From assembly GCF_016921115.1 (NCBI RefSeq), contig NZ_JAFFZS010000001.1, positions 594,648 through 658,647 on the forward strand: 64,000 nt of DNA, written 5' to 3'. The stretch is from Streptomyces actuosus (GTDB taxonomy: Bacteria > Actinomycetota > Actinomycetes > Streptomycetales > Streptomycetaceae). The translations under genes were made by a program, and so were the position numbers. Shown one piece after another: positions 17,266 to 26,902 of the stretch; the stretch's first letter is position 1; each line of letters starts with the position of its first letter. Below the pieces are notes generated by a model. It ran no database searches, was not told the DNA's origin, and saw only the letters and a list, made by a program, of their open reading frames with translations.

Positions 17266-18933
17266 TCACCGGGGTACGGCCGGGCGTGCAGGGGTGGACT
17301 CCTGGGCCGGCATGCTGTTGGCCTGGGGCAGCGGGTAGGGGATGCCGACGCCCAGGGTGCCCGCCAGGGCGTTGAGCACCGCCTGCTCTGCGACTTCGGT
17401 GTCGCCCAGCGAGACCGGCGGGAGGTGGGGGAAGGCGGTGGTGGGTGCCTGGGTCAGGTTGAGGGCACCGGTGAAGTCGTGGGTGACGCCGCGGCGCCAG
17501 GTCGAGAGGTTGGGTACCTCCACTCCGAAGCGTGTCTCGATGAAACGCAGTACCGAGGTGTGGTCCAGTGTGCCGGAGTAGCGGTATCCCCCCGCGCTGA
17601 AGGGGGAGATGACCAGTGCAGGGGTCCGGAAGCCGAGCCCTGTCGGCCCGTCGACGCCGCCTGCGGCGCTCGGCAGCGTGGCCAGCCACTCGCCGGGGGT
17701 GCCCTCGGGTGCCGTGGGAGGGGTGATGTGGTCGAAGAAGCCGCCGTTCTCGTCGTACACCACCAGTACCACGGTCTGGGCCCACACATCCGGGTTGGAG
17801 ACCAGGATGGACAGCACCTGCTGTACGAAGTACTCCCCGTAGTGCGGTGGTGCAGCGGGATGTTCGCACTCGGCCAGCGGCGGGATGATCCAGGACACCG
17901 AGGGAAGTCTGCCCGAGGCCACGTCGGCCTTGAACGTGGCCGGGTAGCTGGGCGTGAGCCCCCGCCCGACCAGTTCGATGCCGGTACGGGAGAACGGGTT
18001 GGTGTAGTTCTTGAAGTACGGGAGCGGGTTGATCGCGAGCACGCCCAGCGGGTCGTTGTAGACCTTCCAGCTCACCCCGGCTTCGAGCAGCCGCTCCGGC
18101 ATGGTCTCCCAGCTGAGCTTGCCGTACTCGGCCAGGCGGTTGCCGAAGGTCTGCACCACCGGGCCGCCGTGCTCGCCCTCCGGATCGATCGAAGCGGACA
18201 TCAGCATCAGCCGGTTGGGGTCGGTCGGACCGAGTACCGAGCAGAAGTACCCGTCGCAGATGGTGAACGCGTCGGCCAGGGCGTAGTAGAACGGCAGGTC
18301 CTGGCGGGTGAAGTAGCCCATCGTGACGGGCCCGTTGGCAGCGCCGTCCGCATCGAGGTGGGCGTCGACGAAGGAGTCCATGGCGCCGCCGTTCCAACTG
18401 CGGTGCTGCGTCGCCCAGCTGTGGGAGACGTCGTTGGTGCTCTGGCCGTTCTCCAAGGGAGGCCTGCTCTGCAGGCGGAAGGGCTGCAGATAGCCGGAGG
18501 GCGTGACACCCACGCCCGGCTGGAAGCCGAACTGGTCGAACACGGGGTAGTCGTGCCCGTTCCTGCTCTGCGTGCGCACATCGGGGTCGCTGAAGCCACG
18601 CACCTGGGACAGCGTGCCGAAGTAGTGGTCGAACGAACGGTTCTCCTGCATCAGCACCACGACGTGCTCGATGTCGCTGAGGCCGGCCGAACTGCTGGCT
18701 GCCGCAAGGGCGGTGTCCAGCAGCCGGGACTGGTCGGAGTTCGGCCGTCCTTCCGCGCCCTTGCCGATCAGTGCCGCCGCGCCCGCTGCCGAGGCACCGG
18801 TGATCAGTCCGCGCCGGGTGAGCCCAGGGCGTACGTCGGCGCCGGGTACCTGTTCGGGTGCGCGGTCCGGTCTGGCGGAGCCCGCTTCGGGCGTGACGGG
18901 TCTGTGCTGCAAGTCGTGCCGGATGTCGTTCAC
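17266..18933 (-). CDS. Secreted phospholipase C (phosphoesterase family, Tat-exported)
   Basis: A 555-residue non-haemolytic phospholipase C of the alkaline-phosphatase superfamily, expected to cleave phospholipid head groups outside the cell. A Tat-type signal (LTRRGLITGASAAGAAALIG) begins near residue 38. The family hallmark IEHVVVLMQENRSFDHYFGT lies near residues 88-107; later VVLVVYDENGGFFDHITPP provides metal-binding Asp/Glu/His residues, and GLGFRTPALVISPFSAGG is conserved. It stands alone on the minus strand. A PHO-box-like direct repeat and a 15-bp palindrome lie 100-125 bp upstream of the start, consistent with phosphate-starvation control (inferred). Confidence 0.9.
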   Translation of the reverse strand: MNDIRHDLQHRPVTPEAGSARPDRAPEQVPGADVRPGLTRRGLITGASAAGAAALIGKGAEGRPNSDQSRLLDTALAAASSSAGLSDIEHVVVLMQENRSFDHYFGTLSQVRGFSDPDVRTQSRNGHDYPVFDQFGFQPGVGVTPSGYLQPFRLQSRPPLENGQSTNDVSHSWATQHRSWNGGAMDSFVDAHLDADGAANGPVTMGYFTRQDLPFYYALADAFTICDGYFCSVLGPTDPNRLMLMSASIDPEGEHGGPVVQTFGNRLAEYGKLSWETMPERLLEAGVSWKVYNDPLGVLAINPLPYFKNYTNPFSRTGIELVGRGLTPSYPATFKADVASGRLPSVSWIIPPLAECEHPAAPPHYGEYFVQQVLSILVSNPDVWAQTVVLVVYDENGGFFDHITPPTAPEGTPGEWLATLPSAAGGVDGPTGLGFRTPALVISPFSAGGYRYSGTLDHTSVLRFIETRFGVEVPNLSTWRRGVTHDFTGALNLTQAPTTAFPHLPPVSLGDTEVAEQAVLNALAGTLGVGIPYPLPQANSMPAQESTPARPAVPR

Positions 18934-19030
18934 TCAATCCTCCGCAGTGGGGGTGCCGAACGAGCACAGGGTGTGGTGCGGATGATCTGTGGTCGTGAGC
19001 ATGTCAGGAATCGAGCGGATGGCACGTCAG

Positions 19031-19057
19031 GTTACTTATGAGTTCACGACTCGTGAA
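19031..19057. promoter_or_regulatory. Candidate operator upstream of phospholipase C
   Basis: Two elements overlap. TTCACGACTCGTGAA (19043-19057) is a perfect palindrome of 7-base arms around a central C. GTTACTT (19031) and GTTCACG (19042) are 11 bases apart, the spacing of Streptomyces PHO-box repeats (consensus unit GTTCACC); the second unit matches 6 of 7 positions, the first only weakly. The site is 98-124 bp upstream of a phospholipase C gene, a typical PhoP target. The assignment to PhoP is an inference. Confidence 0.4.
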
Positions 19058-19149
19058 GCCGTCGCGCACGGATCCTTCTCCGCCGCGCCACCCGGCGCCG
19101 GGCGCCACCTGTCCGACGCAGACGTCGGCATCCGGTGCGCTGCGCCGGA

Positions 19150-19545
19150 AATCGCGGTCTCGGGTCTCTTGCCGGTCTTCGGCGGCCGGCGGTGCGACCT
19201 CGGTGAGGTGGTCGGCGAGGGGGATCCGAGGATCACCTCGGCGGTCCTGATCCAGGTGAAGGGCCTGGAGTCCTCGTTCCACGAGTTGATCCAGCTCCTG
19301 ATGTCGCCCTCCGGCGCCTCCGCCGAGGTGTGGACGCCGCGGCGGACGAGCCTGCCCGTCAGCAGACCGAACAACCGCTCCGCCCGGTTGATCCGGGACG
19401 AGCCGGTGGGAGTGAGGTGGACGTGGAAGCGGGGGTGTCTGCCGCGCCAGGTCCTGACCCCGGGCTGTTGCGGGTGGGGCAGTCGTCACGCATCAGGTGC
19501 ACATCAAGGCCGCCGGGAACCGCCTTGTCCATCATGACCAGGGAC
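19150..19545 (-). pseudogene. IS630-family transposase, 3' remnant with frameshift
   Basis: Reading leftward, the first frame gives LDVHLMRDDCPTRNSPG (the DNY/DD segment preceding the last catalytic region of IS630 transposases). After a one-base shift the second frame gives HPRFHVHLTPTGSSRINRAE, then RLFGLLTGRLVRRGVHTSAE, then DIRSWINSWNEDSRPFTW and IRTAEVIL. These match the C-terminal third of IS630 DDE transposases (HFTPT-SSW-NQVER, RGVHKSV, W-NADPKPF-W-KTA). The catalytic glutamate region is altered and the 5' two thirds are absent. The remnant lies between the phospholipase and the next regulator and is dead. Confidence 0.8.
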
Positions 19546-19568
19546 GACGCCGTCTCCGGCGCAGCACA

Positions 19569-21212
19569 CTACAGCCCGTGCTCGTAGGCGTACGCCACGG
19601 CGGCGGCCCGGGAGGAGACGCCCAGCTTGGTGAACATGTTGCTCAGGTGACGGGCGACCGTCCTGTCGCTGATGACGAGCCGGTCCGCGATCTCCCGGTT
19701 CGACGCACCGGTCGCGACCAGGCGCAGCACCTCGACCTCACGGGGGGTCAGTCCGCCGGGACCCGGGTGGGCGGCGCCGCCCGCCCGCCGCAGGAGCCGC
19801 CGCGCCTCCTCCAGGGCCGGGGCGGCACCCAGGTGCTCGAAGACCCGTCCGGCGGCCTGCAGCTCCATCTCGGCCGTGTCGTGGTCGCCGATCCGGAGGC
19901 AGGCCCGCGCCAGTTGCAGGCGTACCCGCGCCGTCTCGTAGGGAGCGTCCATCTCGTGCCAGGCGGCCGAGGCGCTGCGCAGGGCGGCGCACGCGGCCTC
20001 CGATTCGCCGGCGGCGAGGAGCAGGGAGCCGTGCGCGTACGCCACCACCGCGCGCAGGTAGGGCGAGTCGAAGCCGGCGGCGATCCGGTCGAGCTCGTCC
20101 GCGGCGTCCCGCGCGGCGTCGACGGATCCGGCGGCGAGCTCGATCTCGACGCAAGCGGCCAGCAGCCGGGGCCGCTCCTCGGGCCCGCGGGTCTCGGCGA
20201 CGGCCCGGCGGATCGCGGCGGCCGCGTCGTCGACGCGGCCCTGTGCCAGCCGGAGCAGTGCCAGGCCCGGCTGCGCCGGGTGCCCGTGGCCGACGGCCTC
20301 GCGGTAGCACTGCTCGGCCCGGGAGTGGGCGCCGCGCAGTCGGTGCAGTTCGCCACGCTGGTACAGCGCCATACCCATCACCGGGTCGCCGGGCGGGTCG
20401 GACAGGTGCTCGCAGGCCCGCCGCGCCTCGTCCATGGCATCGGCCCACTCGCCCCGCAGCTGCATGATCTCCGACCGGTGCACCAGGCACTGGCCCCGGT
20501 ACGGCTTGAGGTCCTGCTGCGCGGCGCACCAGCGGCTCAGCGCGGCCGTCCACTCCTGCACGCGGCGGAGGTCGAACACCCCGCGGCAGGCCAGGATCAC
20601 GGCGCAGTAGACGATCCCCGCGGTGATCGGCGACACCTCGCCCGTCGTCACCGCCACCATCGCCTCGTCCAACAGCGCCACGCCCCGCGCCACCCCGCCC
20701 AGCGCGACCAGCGCCTGGCCCCGTCCCAGCGTCCCGAAGGCCCGCAGGTCGGCGTCGTCGAACCGCTCGGCGATGCCGGTGATCTCCACGAACGCGCGGT
20801 GTGCGGCCTCGGCGTCGCCGCCGTCCAGCGCCTGCAGCGCCGCAGGGATGCGCAGGTAGCCCTGCTCGGCGCAGTCCAGTGCGGTGTCCGTGAGGATGTG
20901 CTGCGCCCGTGCCAGCCATCCGCCGCCCCGGGCCTCCTCGCCGCGCAGGACGAGCATGATGCCGAGCCAGAACGCGGACCGTACGGCGGGCGAGGCCTCG
21001 CCTTGAGCCAGGTGCGCGTGGTGGGCTCGCTCCCAGGACCCGGCCGCCGCATCGAAGGCGCCGATCAGGTACGCCGCTCGCGCCATCCGGTCGAGATCGC
21101 CGGCGGGCAGCGGACGCTGCCGGTCCGCGGCCGACAGGTGCTCGTACGCGTCCCGCCAGGCCGACCGCTCGTACGCGGAGAGACCCTGTGCGCGCGGATC
21201 GACGGTGGCCAT
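19569..21212 (-). CDS. LuxR-family regulator with TPR-like helical N-terminus
   Basis: A 547-residue regulator. Residues 1 to about 470 are Ala-rich helical pairs of TPR/MalT character (for example LGRGQALVALGGVARGVALL), and residues 480-545 form a LuxR HTH (GLTPREVEVLRLVATGASNR, then ISDRTVARHLSNMFTKLGVS). No ATPase or receiver domain is present. The ATG at 21212 follows GGGAG by 5 bases; longer in-frame starts extend into Arg/Gly-rich sequence and are unlikely. The family pattern suggests DNA binding controlled by ligand or protein binding to the helical part. It is divergent from the metalloprotease gene and may control it. Confidence 0.85.
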   Translation of the reverse strand: MATVDPRAQGLSAYERSAWRDAYEHLSAADRQRPLPAGDLDRMARAAYLIGAFDAAAGSWERAHHAHLAQGEASPAVRSAFWLGIMLVLRGEEARGGGWLARAQHILTDTALDCAEQGYLRIPAALQALDGGDAEAAHRAFVEITGIAERFDDADLRAFGTLGRGQALVALGGVARGVALLDEAMVAVTTGEVSPITAGIVYCAVILACRGVFDLRRVQEWTAALSRWCAAQQDLKPYRGQCLVHRSEIMQLRGEWADAMDEARRACEHLSDPPGDPVMGMALYQRGELHRLRGAHSRAEQCYREAVGHGHPAQPGLALLRLAQGRVDDAAAAIRRAVAETRGPEERPRLLAACVEIELAAGSVDAARDAADELDRIAAGFDSPYLRAVVAYAHGSLLLAAGESEAACAALRSASAAWHEMDAPYETARVRLQLARACLRIGDHDTAEMELQAAGRVFEHLGAAPALEEARRLLRRAGGAAHPGPGGLTPREVEVLRLVATGASNREIADRLVISDRTVARHLSNMFTKLGVSSRAAAVAYAYEHGL

Positions 21213-21791
21213 GCATGCTCCCGGGCGACGACGACCGGTGGGCACCCCTTGTGGGAAGCATACGTGCCGACCCGCGGACCGGGTCCGGGCCCGCGGCGGC
21301 TTCCGCCACCGCCTTCCACCGCGGGGCGTGCGGCCGGGCCCGGCGGGCAGGGACGCACGCGACCCTCGGGGCAGCGCGGGGCCGGCTCCGGCCCGGGTCC
21401 GTCGCAGGGACTCCGGCGTCCCTGCACCGGGGCGCTCCCGGTGCACGCCACTCCGGTACCCCCGACCGGGTTGTCCACGCCCGCCCCGGTTCCGCCCGGG
21501 GACCGTCGTCGCGGCGGCTCCGACCGCCCTCGGACGCACTGTCGATTTCAGGTCTCGCCGCGGCCCGGGACGCGAGCCGGGCCGCGCACCCGCCGGGCCC
21601 CGCGGTGACCCGCCGGGCCCGGGCCCGGTGCCGCCTCGCGGTCCGCGGGAGCCGCGCGCGGTGTGGTCCGGAAGTCGCCTGCGGCGGCTCCTGCCCCGTT
21701 GATGCGTCACCGCACCGCGGGTTACATGTCCCTGCCCGGCCGCGCAGGGCGGCCGGACCGCATTCCACACACCCGTGGTGATGGGGGGAAC
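21213..21791. other. Divergent intergenic region upstream of the M4 protease
   Basis: These 579 bp between the divergent LuxR gene and the metalloprotease hold no supportable gene. The composition is extremely GC-rich with Arg/Pro/Gly shadow frames. The region near 21705-21760 should carry the protease promoter; the only element I assign is the GGGGGGAA ribosome site just before 21792. Confidence 0.45.
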
Positions 21792-24692
21792 ATGCGTTCG
21801 ACCGGCATGGGTTCGAAGGATTCGGCGGAGTTACGCACGGCGGGGGCGAGAGCCGGAGCGGGGGCGAGAGCCGGAGCGGGGGCAAGGTTTCGACGAAGCG
21901 GCATATCCAGTGCGGCGGCGCTCATCGGCGCCGCCGCACTGCTCGTCTCGGCGCCGGACGCCGTCGCGAGCGCGGCGGGCGACGAGCCCCTGCCGAGCCC
22001 CGGCGAGGTGATCCCCGGGCAGCGGACCGCGACACCGTCGCTGGTCGACGGGATCCGGGAGCGGGCACCGGCCGCCCGCGACGCGGCGGGCGCGGCGACG
22101 GCCCACCTGGCCGCGCGGACGGAGCGCTACCGGATACCGGCTCCCGCCCGGGACCTGGAGCCCGTGGCCACGGTCACCGGCGACGGCAGCGAGACGGTCC
22201 GGCTGCAGCAGCGGTACCACGGCGTGCCGGTCCTCGGCGGACAGTACGTGGTCCGCATGGAGACCGAGGGCGGCAGCAGGGTCGTCACCGGCACCTCGGG
22301 GAAGTACTTCACCGGGCTGGACACCGGCACGACGGCAACCGTCGGCGACGACCTCGCCGTCGAGCGCGCGGTCGACGCCGTACGCACCGAACTGGACGGA
22401 CGGCGCTTCGACGGGCCGGCGCACGGCGAGGCCGACGTCCCGCAGCTCACCGGGGTCTCCAGCGGCCTCGTCGTGCTGCCCACCGGCACCGGTGTGCTGA
22501 CCCGGCACATCACGGTGCGGGGCCAGGCCCCCGGGCACGCCGAGCCGGTGCTGCGCGAGGTGTACATCGACGCCCGGGCCGGGTACCCGGTGCTCCAGTA
22601 CAGCGGGCTCGCGACGTTCGACGCACCGGCCGCGGCCCCCGCCCGCGGAGCGGCCGGCGTCCGGGCCGCCGAGCCCGCCGGGGAGGCTTCGTCGGGGACC
22701 GAGGCCGCGGGGTCCGGGGTACGGCTCAACGGCCGCGCCACGCACCTGCGGGTGACCCGGGACGACGCCCTCGGCGCCTATGTGCTGCGCGACCGGTCGA
22801 GGACCCGCAACGGCTCCGACAATGTCCTGTCCACCTGGGACGCCCGCGGCACCTGGGTGTCCGACGTCGTCGGCAAGTGGCCCGACGGCATCAAGGAGTT
22901 CGCCTCGCCGACGGCCGAGTTCGGCGCCGAGGCGACCGATGCCGGCGCGGTGGACGCGCACTGGGCCGCCGGCCAGGTCTACGACTACTACCGGGACACC
23001 TTCGGGCGCGAGAGCCTCGACGGCCGCGGCATGGCCGTGAAGTCGCTGGTCGGGATCACCAACTACGGGCAGCCCTACGTCAACGCCTTCTGGGACGGCC
23101 AGAAGATCGCCTACGGCACCGGCGACGCCGAGTACCGCCCGCTGTCCGCGTCGCTGGACGTCGTCGGCCACGAACTGACGCACGGGGTGATCTCCCACTC
23201 CGCGAACCTCGTCTACGCGGGCCAGTCCGGCGCCATGAACGAGGCGATCGCGGACTACTTCGGCAACGCCATCGAGACGCACGCCTACCGCATCCCCATG
23301 GACGACCCCGACGCGGGGCTGATGGGCGAGACGCTGTGCCGCACGAAGGCGCCACGGGCCTGCTCCTTCCGCGACCTGAACGACGGGCGGACCACCGCCG
23401 CGTCCTTCCTCGGCGTCGGCTTCGGCACCGACAACGGCGGCGTCCACCTCAACTCCACCCTCTTCTCCGGCGCGTTGTGGGACATCCGCGAGGACCTCGG
23501 GCCCGCCCGCGCCGACGCCGTGGTGTACAAGGCACTCACCGAGTACCTGACCCCGCTCGACGGCTTCACCGAGGGCAGAGCCGCGGTGATCGCGGCGGCC
23601 AAGGACCTCGACGTGCGCGGCAAGGACCTCAAGAACGTCCGGCGCGCCTTCGACGCGCACGGCATCGTGCCCCATTGGGAGCGCGCCCTGGGCATCGACT
23701 CGGACCTGCTCCTCGGCCGGGTCGACACCACCGGTTCCGCGCTGGGCGCGAGCGGCACGTGGTGGGTGGCGTCCCAGTCGAACGAGGACGGCTCCGAGCC
23801 CTACTCGGTGTGGGCCGGACGCACGAACGGCAAGGGCCGGCTCAAGCTGATCAGCCCCAACGACGGCCGCTACCACGTCAATCCCGCCACCGACGGCACC
23901 ACCGTGGTCTGGCAGGCGTACGGCGAGAAGTCCGTGGAGATCCTGGCCCGGCCGCTGGCCGGTGGACCGATCAGGACCCTGTGGTCCGGCCGCAGCGCGG
24001 GCTCCCACCTGGCGGTCGAGGGCGACGTCGTGGTCTTCGACCACAGCGCCCGCGCCGGGCTGCGGAACGTGATGCACCTGAGGATGAGCGACCCGGACAG
24101 CCTGGTGCGGCTGGGCGGCGGCCGGTACCACAGGACGAGCTTCCCCTCGCTCCGCAACGGCAGGATCGCCTACCAGGAGACCCGGCGTGTCGCAGCCGTG
24201 TACGAGTACAGCACCCGCGTGCTGGACCTGACGACCGGTGAGGACACCGTGGTGCAGCAGGCGGCCCCCGGCACGAGCCTCGGCCCGACGGCCCTCAGCG
24301 GCGACCGTGTGCACTGGCTGCTCGACGAGGTCTGGGGCAACGGCACCACAGCCCTGCGCAGCGCGCGGATCGACGGCTCGGACGTCACGGACCTCAGCCC
24401 GGAGAACGGTCCCGGGGCGCTCGACGTCATGGATCTGACCGCGTCGAACGAGGCGGTGACGATGGTCGCCAGGGTCCCGGACACCGAGATCCGCAACAAG
24501 TCCCTCGCCAAGCTCTGGCAGTTCTCGCCCGCACGCCCGGGCGGCGAGACGCTCAAGCGGCGGGTGTCCTGCAACCGGGGTGAGCAGTTGTTCCCCGCCG
24601 CCGCGGCGGGCACCCGGGTGGTGTGGCTGGACTCCACCACCGGCATCAGCAGCGTGGTGACGCGCTCCCGGCCCGCCGGCACCTGCGCCTGA
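21792..24692 (+). CDS. Secreted M4 (thermolysin-type) zinc metalloprotease with C-terminal extension
   Basis: A 966-residue exported protease. The N-terminus carries a duplicated ARAGAG stretch and then a hydrophobic segment (SSAAALIGAAALLVSAPDAVASAAG) acting as signal peptide. An FTP/propeptide region (about residues 100-270, LQQRYHGVPVLGGQYVVRME) precedes the catalytic domain (about 320-640): HELTH near 460 gives the zinc histidines and NEAIADYFGN the third ligand and catalytic context; NNGGVHLNS lies near 550. From about residue 640 to the end, some 325 residues form repeated beta-strand units (SQSNEDGSEPYSVWAGRTNG, DGTTVVWQAYG) like a TolB-type propeller, longer than usual for M4 enzymes. 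GGGGGGAA precedes the ATG at 21792. Confidence 0.88.
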   Translation: MRSTGMGSKDSAELRTAGARAGAGARAGAGARFRRSGISSAAALIGAAALLVSAPDAVASAAGDEPLPSPGEVIPGQRTATPSLVDGIRERAPAARDAAGAATAHLAARTERYRIPAPARDLEPVATVTGDGSETVRLQQRYHGVPVLGGQYVVRMETEGGSRVVTGTSGKYFTGLDTGTTATVGDDLAVERAVDAVRTELDGRRFDGPAHGEADVPQLTGVSSGLVVLPTGTGVLTRHITVRGQAPGHAEPVLREVYIDARAGYPVLQYSGLATFDAPAAAPARGAAGVRAAEPAGEASSGTEAAGSGVRLNGRATHLRVTRDDALGAYVLRDRSRTRNGSDNVLSTWDARGTWVSDVVGKWPDGIKEFASPTAEFGAEATDAGAVDAHWAAGQVYDYYRDTFGRESLDGRGMAVKSLVGITNYGQPYVNAFWDGQKIAYGTGDAEYRPLSASLDVVGHELTHGVISHSANLVYAGQSGAMNEAIADYFGNAIETHAYRIPMDDPDAGLMGETLCRTKAPRACSFRDLNDGRTTAASFLGVGFGTDNGGVHLNSTLFSGALWDIREDLGPARADAVVYKALTEYLTPLDGFTEGRAAVIAAAKDLDVRGKDLKNVRRAFDAHGIVPHWERALGIDSDLLLGRVDTTGSALGASGTWWVASQSNEDGSEPYSVWAGRTNGKGRLKLISPNDGRYHVNPATDGTTVVWQAYGEKSVEILARPLAGGPIRTLWSGRSAGSHLAVEGDVVVFDHSARAGLRNVMHLRMSDPDSLVRLGGGRYHRTSFPSLRNGRIAYQETRRVAAVYEYSTRVLDLTTGEDTVVQQAAPGTSLGPTALSGDRVHWLLDEVWGNGTTALRSARIDGSDVTDLSPENGPGALDVMDLTASNEAVTMVARVPDTEIRNKSLAKLWQFSPARPGGETLKRRVSCNRGEQLFPAAAAGTRVVWLDSTTGISSVVTRSRPAGTCA

Positions 24693-24713
24693 CCCCGCGG
24701 CACCCGGCACGAC

Positions 24714-24748
24714 GGCCCCGGCCGGAGCGGTCCGTCCGCCCCGGCCGG
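24714..24748. terminator. Hairpin after the M4 protease
   Basis: CCCCGGCCGG (24714-24723) pairs with CCGGCCGGGG (24739-24748) around a 15-base loop, 22 bp after the protease stop. There is no U-tract, as is usual in Streptomyces. Confidence 0.55.
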
Positions 24749-24897
24749 GGTCCGGCACGGTCCGCCCCGCACCGGTGTCACCGGCCCGGGGAAGCGCCGC
24801 CGCGATCGCCCCGGGGGGGGCGGACCGGCCGGGCACCGGCAGGCCCCCGCCCCCTCCCTGGCGGCGCGGGCGGACCCTCGTGCCGCCGGGGCGGCGG

Positions 24898-25305
24898 TCA
24901 GCGCCCGGTGAACTCCGGCGGGCGCTTCTCCAGGAAGGCCCGCATCCCCTCCTTCTGGTCCTCCGTCGCGAACAGGGCGTGGAACGAGCGCCGCTCGAAC
25001 CGCAGCCCGTGGCTCAGCCCCACTTCCAGGGCCTGGTCCACGGCCTCCCGGGCCGCACGCACCGCGGCCCGGCCGTACCCGGCCACGGTCGCCGCGGCCT
25101 CGGCCACCTCCCGGTCGAGCCCGTCCGAGGGCACCACCCGGGAGACCAGACCGGCGCGTTCGGCCTCCTCGGCGCCCATCCGGCGGCCCGTCAGGATCAG
25201 GTCCAGCGCCTTGGCCCGCCCGACCAGCCGGGTCAGACGCTGGGTGCCGCCGATGCCGGGTATCACCCCCAGCAGGATCTCCGGCTGGCCGAACACCGCC
25301 CGGCG
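24898..25305 (-). pseudogene. Enoyl-CoA hydratase/isomerase, 5'-truncated
   Basis: This frame encodes the C-terminal half of a crotonase-fold protein: [53 protein letters not shown] and [17 protein letters not shown] are typical of short-chain enoyl-CoA hydratase, ending at the usual C-terminus. The first half (about 110 residues, including the first oxyanion-hole glycine region) is missing. Upstream of codon AVFGQ the sequence becomes an adenylation-domain gene in a different frame, so a deletion has joined two genes. No ribosome site or start belongs to this fragment. It is inferred to be non-functional. Confidence 0.85.
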
Positions 25306-26359
25306 GTGCAGGCGGGCGGGGGCCGTGGCCCCCGGTGCAGCGCCGGGACCAGGCATCGGCCAGAGCACGCGGACACGGCTCCCCCGCGACGGCCACCACC
25401 CGTACCCGGGCGCAGGACTCGGGATCGATCGTGGCGAGCACGCTGGGCGTCGCGACGATCACGTCCACGTCGCGCACCGCGCGGGCCGCGTCGGGTCCGC
25501 GCACGACCAGGGTCGCCCCGTGCGAGAGCGCTCCGAGGATCTCCCACGCGGCCATGTCGAAGGCGATGTTGAGGATCTGGCCGACCCGCCAGCCGGGCCG
25601 TATCCCGAGGTCCCCCGGTGCGGTGAGCAGCAGGTTGCAGACGTTGCGGTGGGTGACGGCGACCCCGTTGGGACGCCCGGTCGTGCCGGACGTGAACAGG
25701 ACGTAGCAGACGTCGTCGGGCTGGACCAGGCGCAGCGGCCGGAAGCCGGCGGCGTCCGCGGGCAACGCCTCCTCCATCACCCGGTCGACGGCCGTCAGGC
25801 GCGTACCCGGTGGCAGGGCGAGGGTCTTCTCGTAGGCCGATGTCGTCAGCACGACGGTGATGTCGGCGGCACGCACGACGTGCTCCAACTGCGAGGCGGG
25901 CGCCAGCGCCGCGTCCTGGGGCACATAGGCGGCACCCGTCTTGAGGACGGCGACCAGGCCGACCAGCATGGGCAGCGAGCGGCGCAGGAACAGCCCGACG
26001 CGGTCGCCGGGGCGCACTCCCTGCGCGGTGAGCAGGGCGGCGAGGCGGTTCGCCCGCGCGTCCAGCTCACCGTAGGTGATGGACCGTCCCTCGTGCTCGG
26101 CGGCCACCGCGTCCGGCAGGGCCTCGGCGTACTCCTCGACGGGGTGGTGGATGCAGGGGTGCGACGGTGCGGCATCCGGCCCCTGCCCGAACTCCCGCAG
26201 CAACCACCGCTGCTCCTGCGGGAGATGGGCCAGGGGAGCCGGGTTCCAGGGGTGCTCCGGCGACTGTGGGCCGCGAGGACGACGGCTTCGGGCAAGGGCG
26301 TCGCCCGTACGGGGTGCCCACGGCGGTGCCGGGGCCGCCAGGGACAGCTGGTCGGTCAT
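25306..26359 (-). pseudogene. Adenylation (AMP-binding) domain protein, 3'-truncated by deletion
   Basis: The gene starts well: ATG at 26359 after GGGAG, then about 60 residues of N-terminal linker and an NRPS-type adenylation domain with SITYGELDARANRLA (A1), LKTGAAYVPQD (A2) and LFTSGTTGRPNGVAVTHRN (A3; the usual Lys after GRP is Asn), then NIAFDMAAWEIL (A4 region) and [13 protein letters not shown]. It then breaks off where the A5 motif should follow, and the frame runs into enoyl-CoA hydratase sequence out of register up to a stop near 24170. About half of the adenylation domain, any carrier domain and the C-terminal subdomain are lost. It once activated an amino or aryl acid; specificity cannot be read. 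Confidence 0.85.
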
Positions 26360-26902
26360 CTCAGTGCTCCCGGGTCGGAAGAGGTAGGGACGCGGCGGGC
26401 GAACGGACCCGTCGGCGCCGCCATCGAGAACACCAAGCGTTGGGCCCGTTGAACACGTGAACGGGCGTCGCGTCAGACTTCGGTAAGAGTCGCGGGCGCG
26501 CCGGCTCCGGGGGGCCGAGCGGGCCGGGGCCCCGCAGGGGTCGGCGGGCGGCACGGACGGGCCGGCCGGGCGACTCGTGTCGGGGGCTCACGCAGGGTTC
26601 GACTCACGCCGGGTGAGCCCCTGCTGAACGGCTTTGCAGGCGGCGTTCGGCCGTGAGGCCGGTCTCCCCGGCGCGGCTTCCGGTCCTCGGCAGGGCAGGA
26701 ACGGCGCGGTACGGCCCGTTGCACGACGCTCCGCCGGGAGCGGGACACGAACGAACTGATCGGGTCCGGCAGGCTTGCGACGCGCCCCACGTCGGCCGCA
26801 CCGGGTGGGAACGGACGCGGACGGATCCTGGCGGAGGACGCGCTCCACAGGGGGAGCAGAATGGGACCGTGGGAATCGACACGGGCGACTTGGGGGAATC
26901 CA
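26360..26902. other. Intergenic region with a hyphenated inverted repeat
   Basis: No gene is supported in these 543 bp between the truncated adenylation gene and the small monooxygenase-like gene. CCCGTT (26445-26450) and AACGGG (26460-26465) are inverted arms around GAACACGTG, which contains CACGTG; the site is about 90 bp upstream of the adenylation gene start and could be an old operator. Confidence 0.4.

Noticed and set aside
21831..24836. A 1001-codon minus-strand frame over the M4 protease gene.
   Set aside because: It has Arg/Val/Gly shadow composition, no motif, and the plus strand holds a complete HELTH protease.
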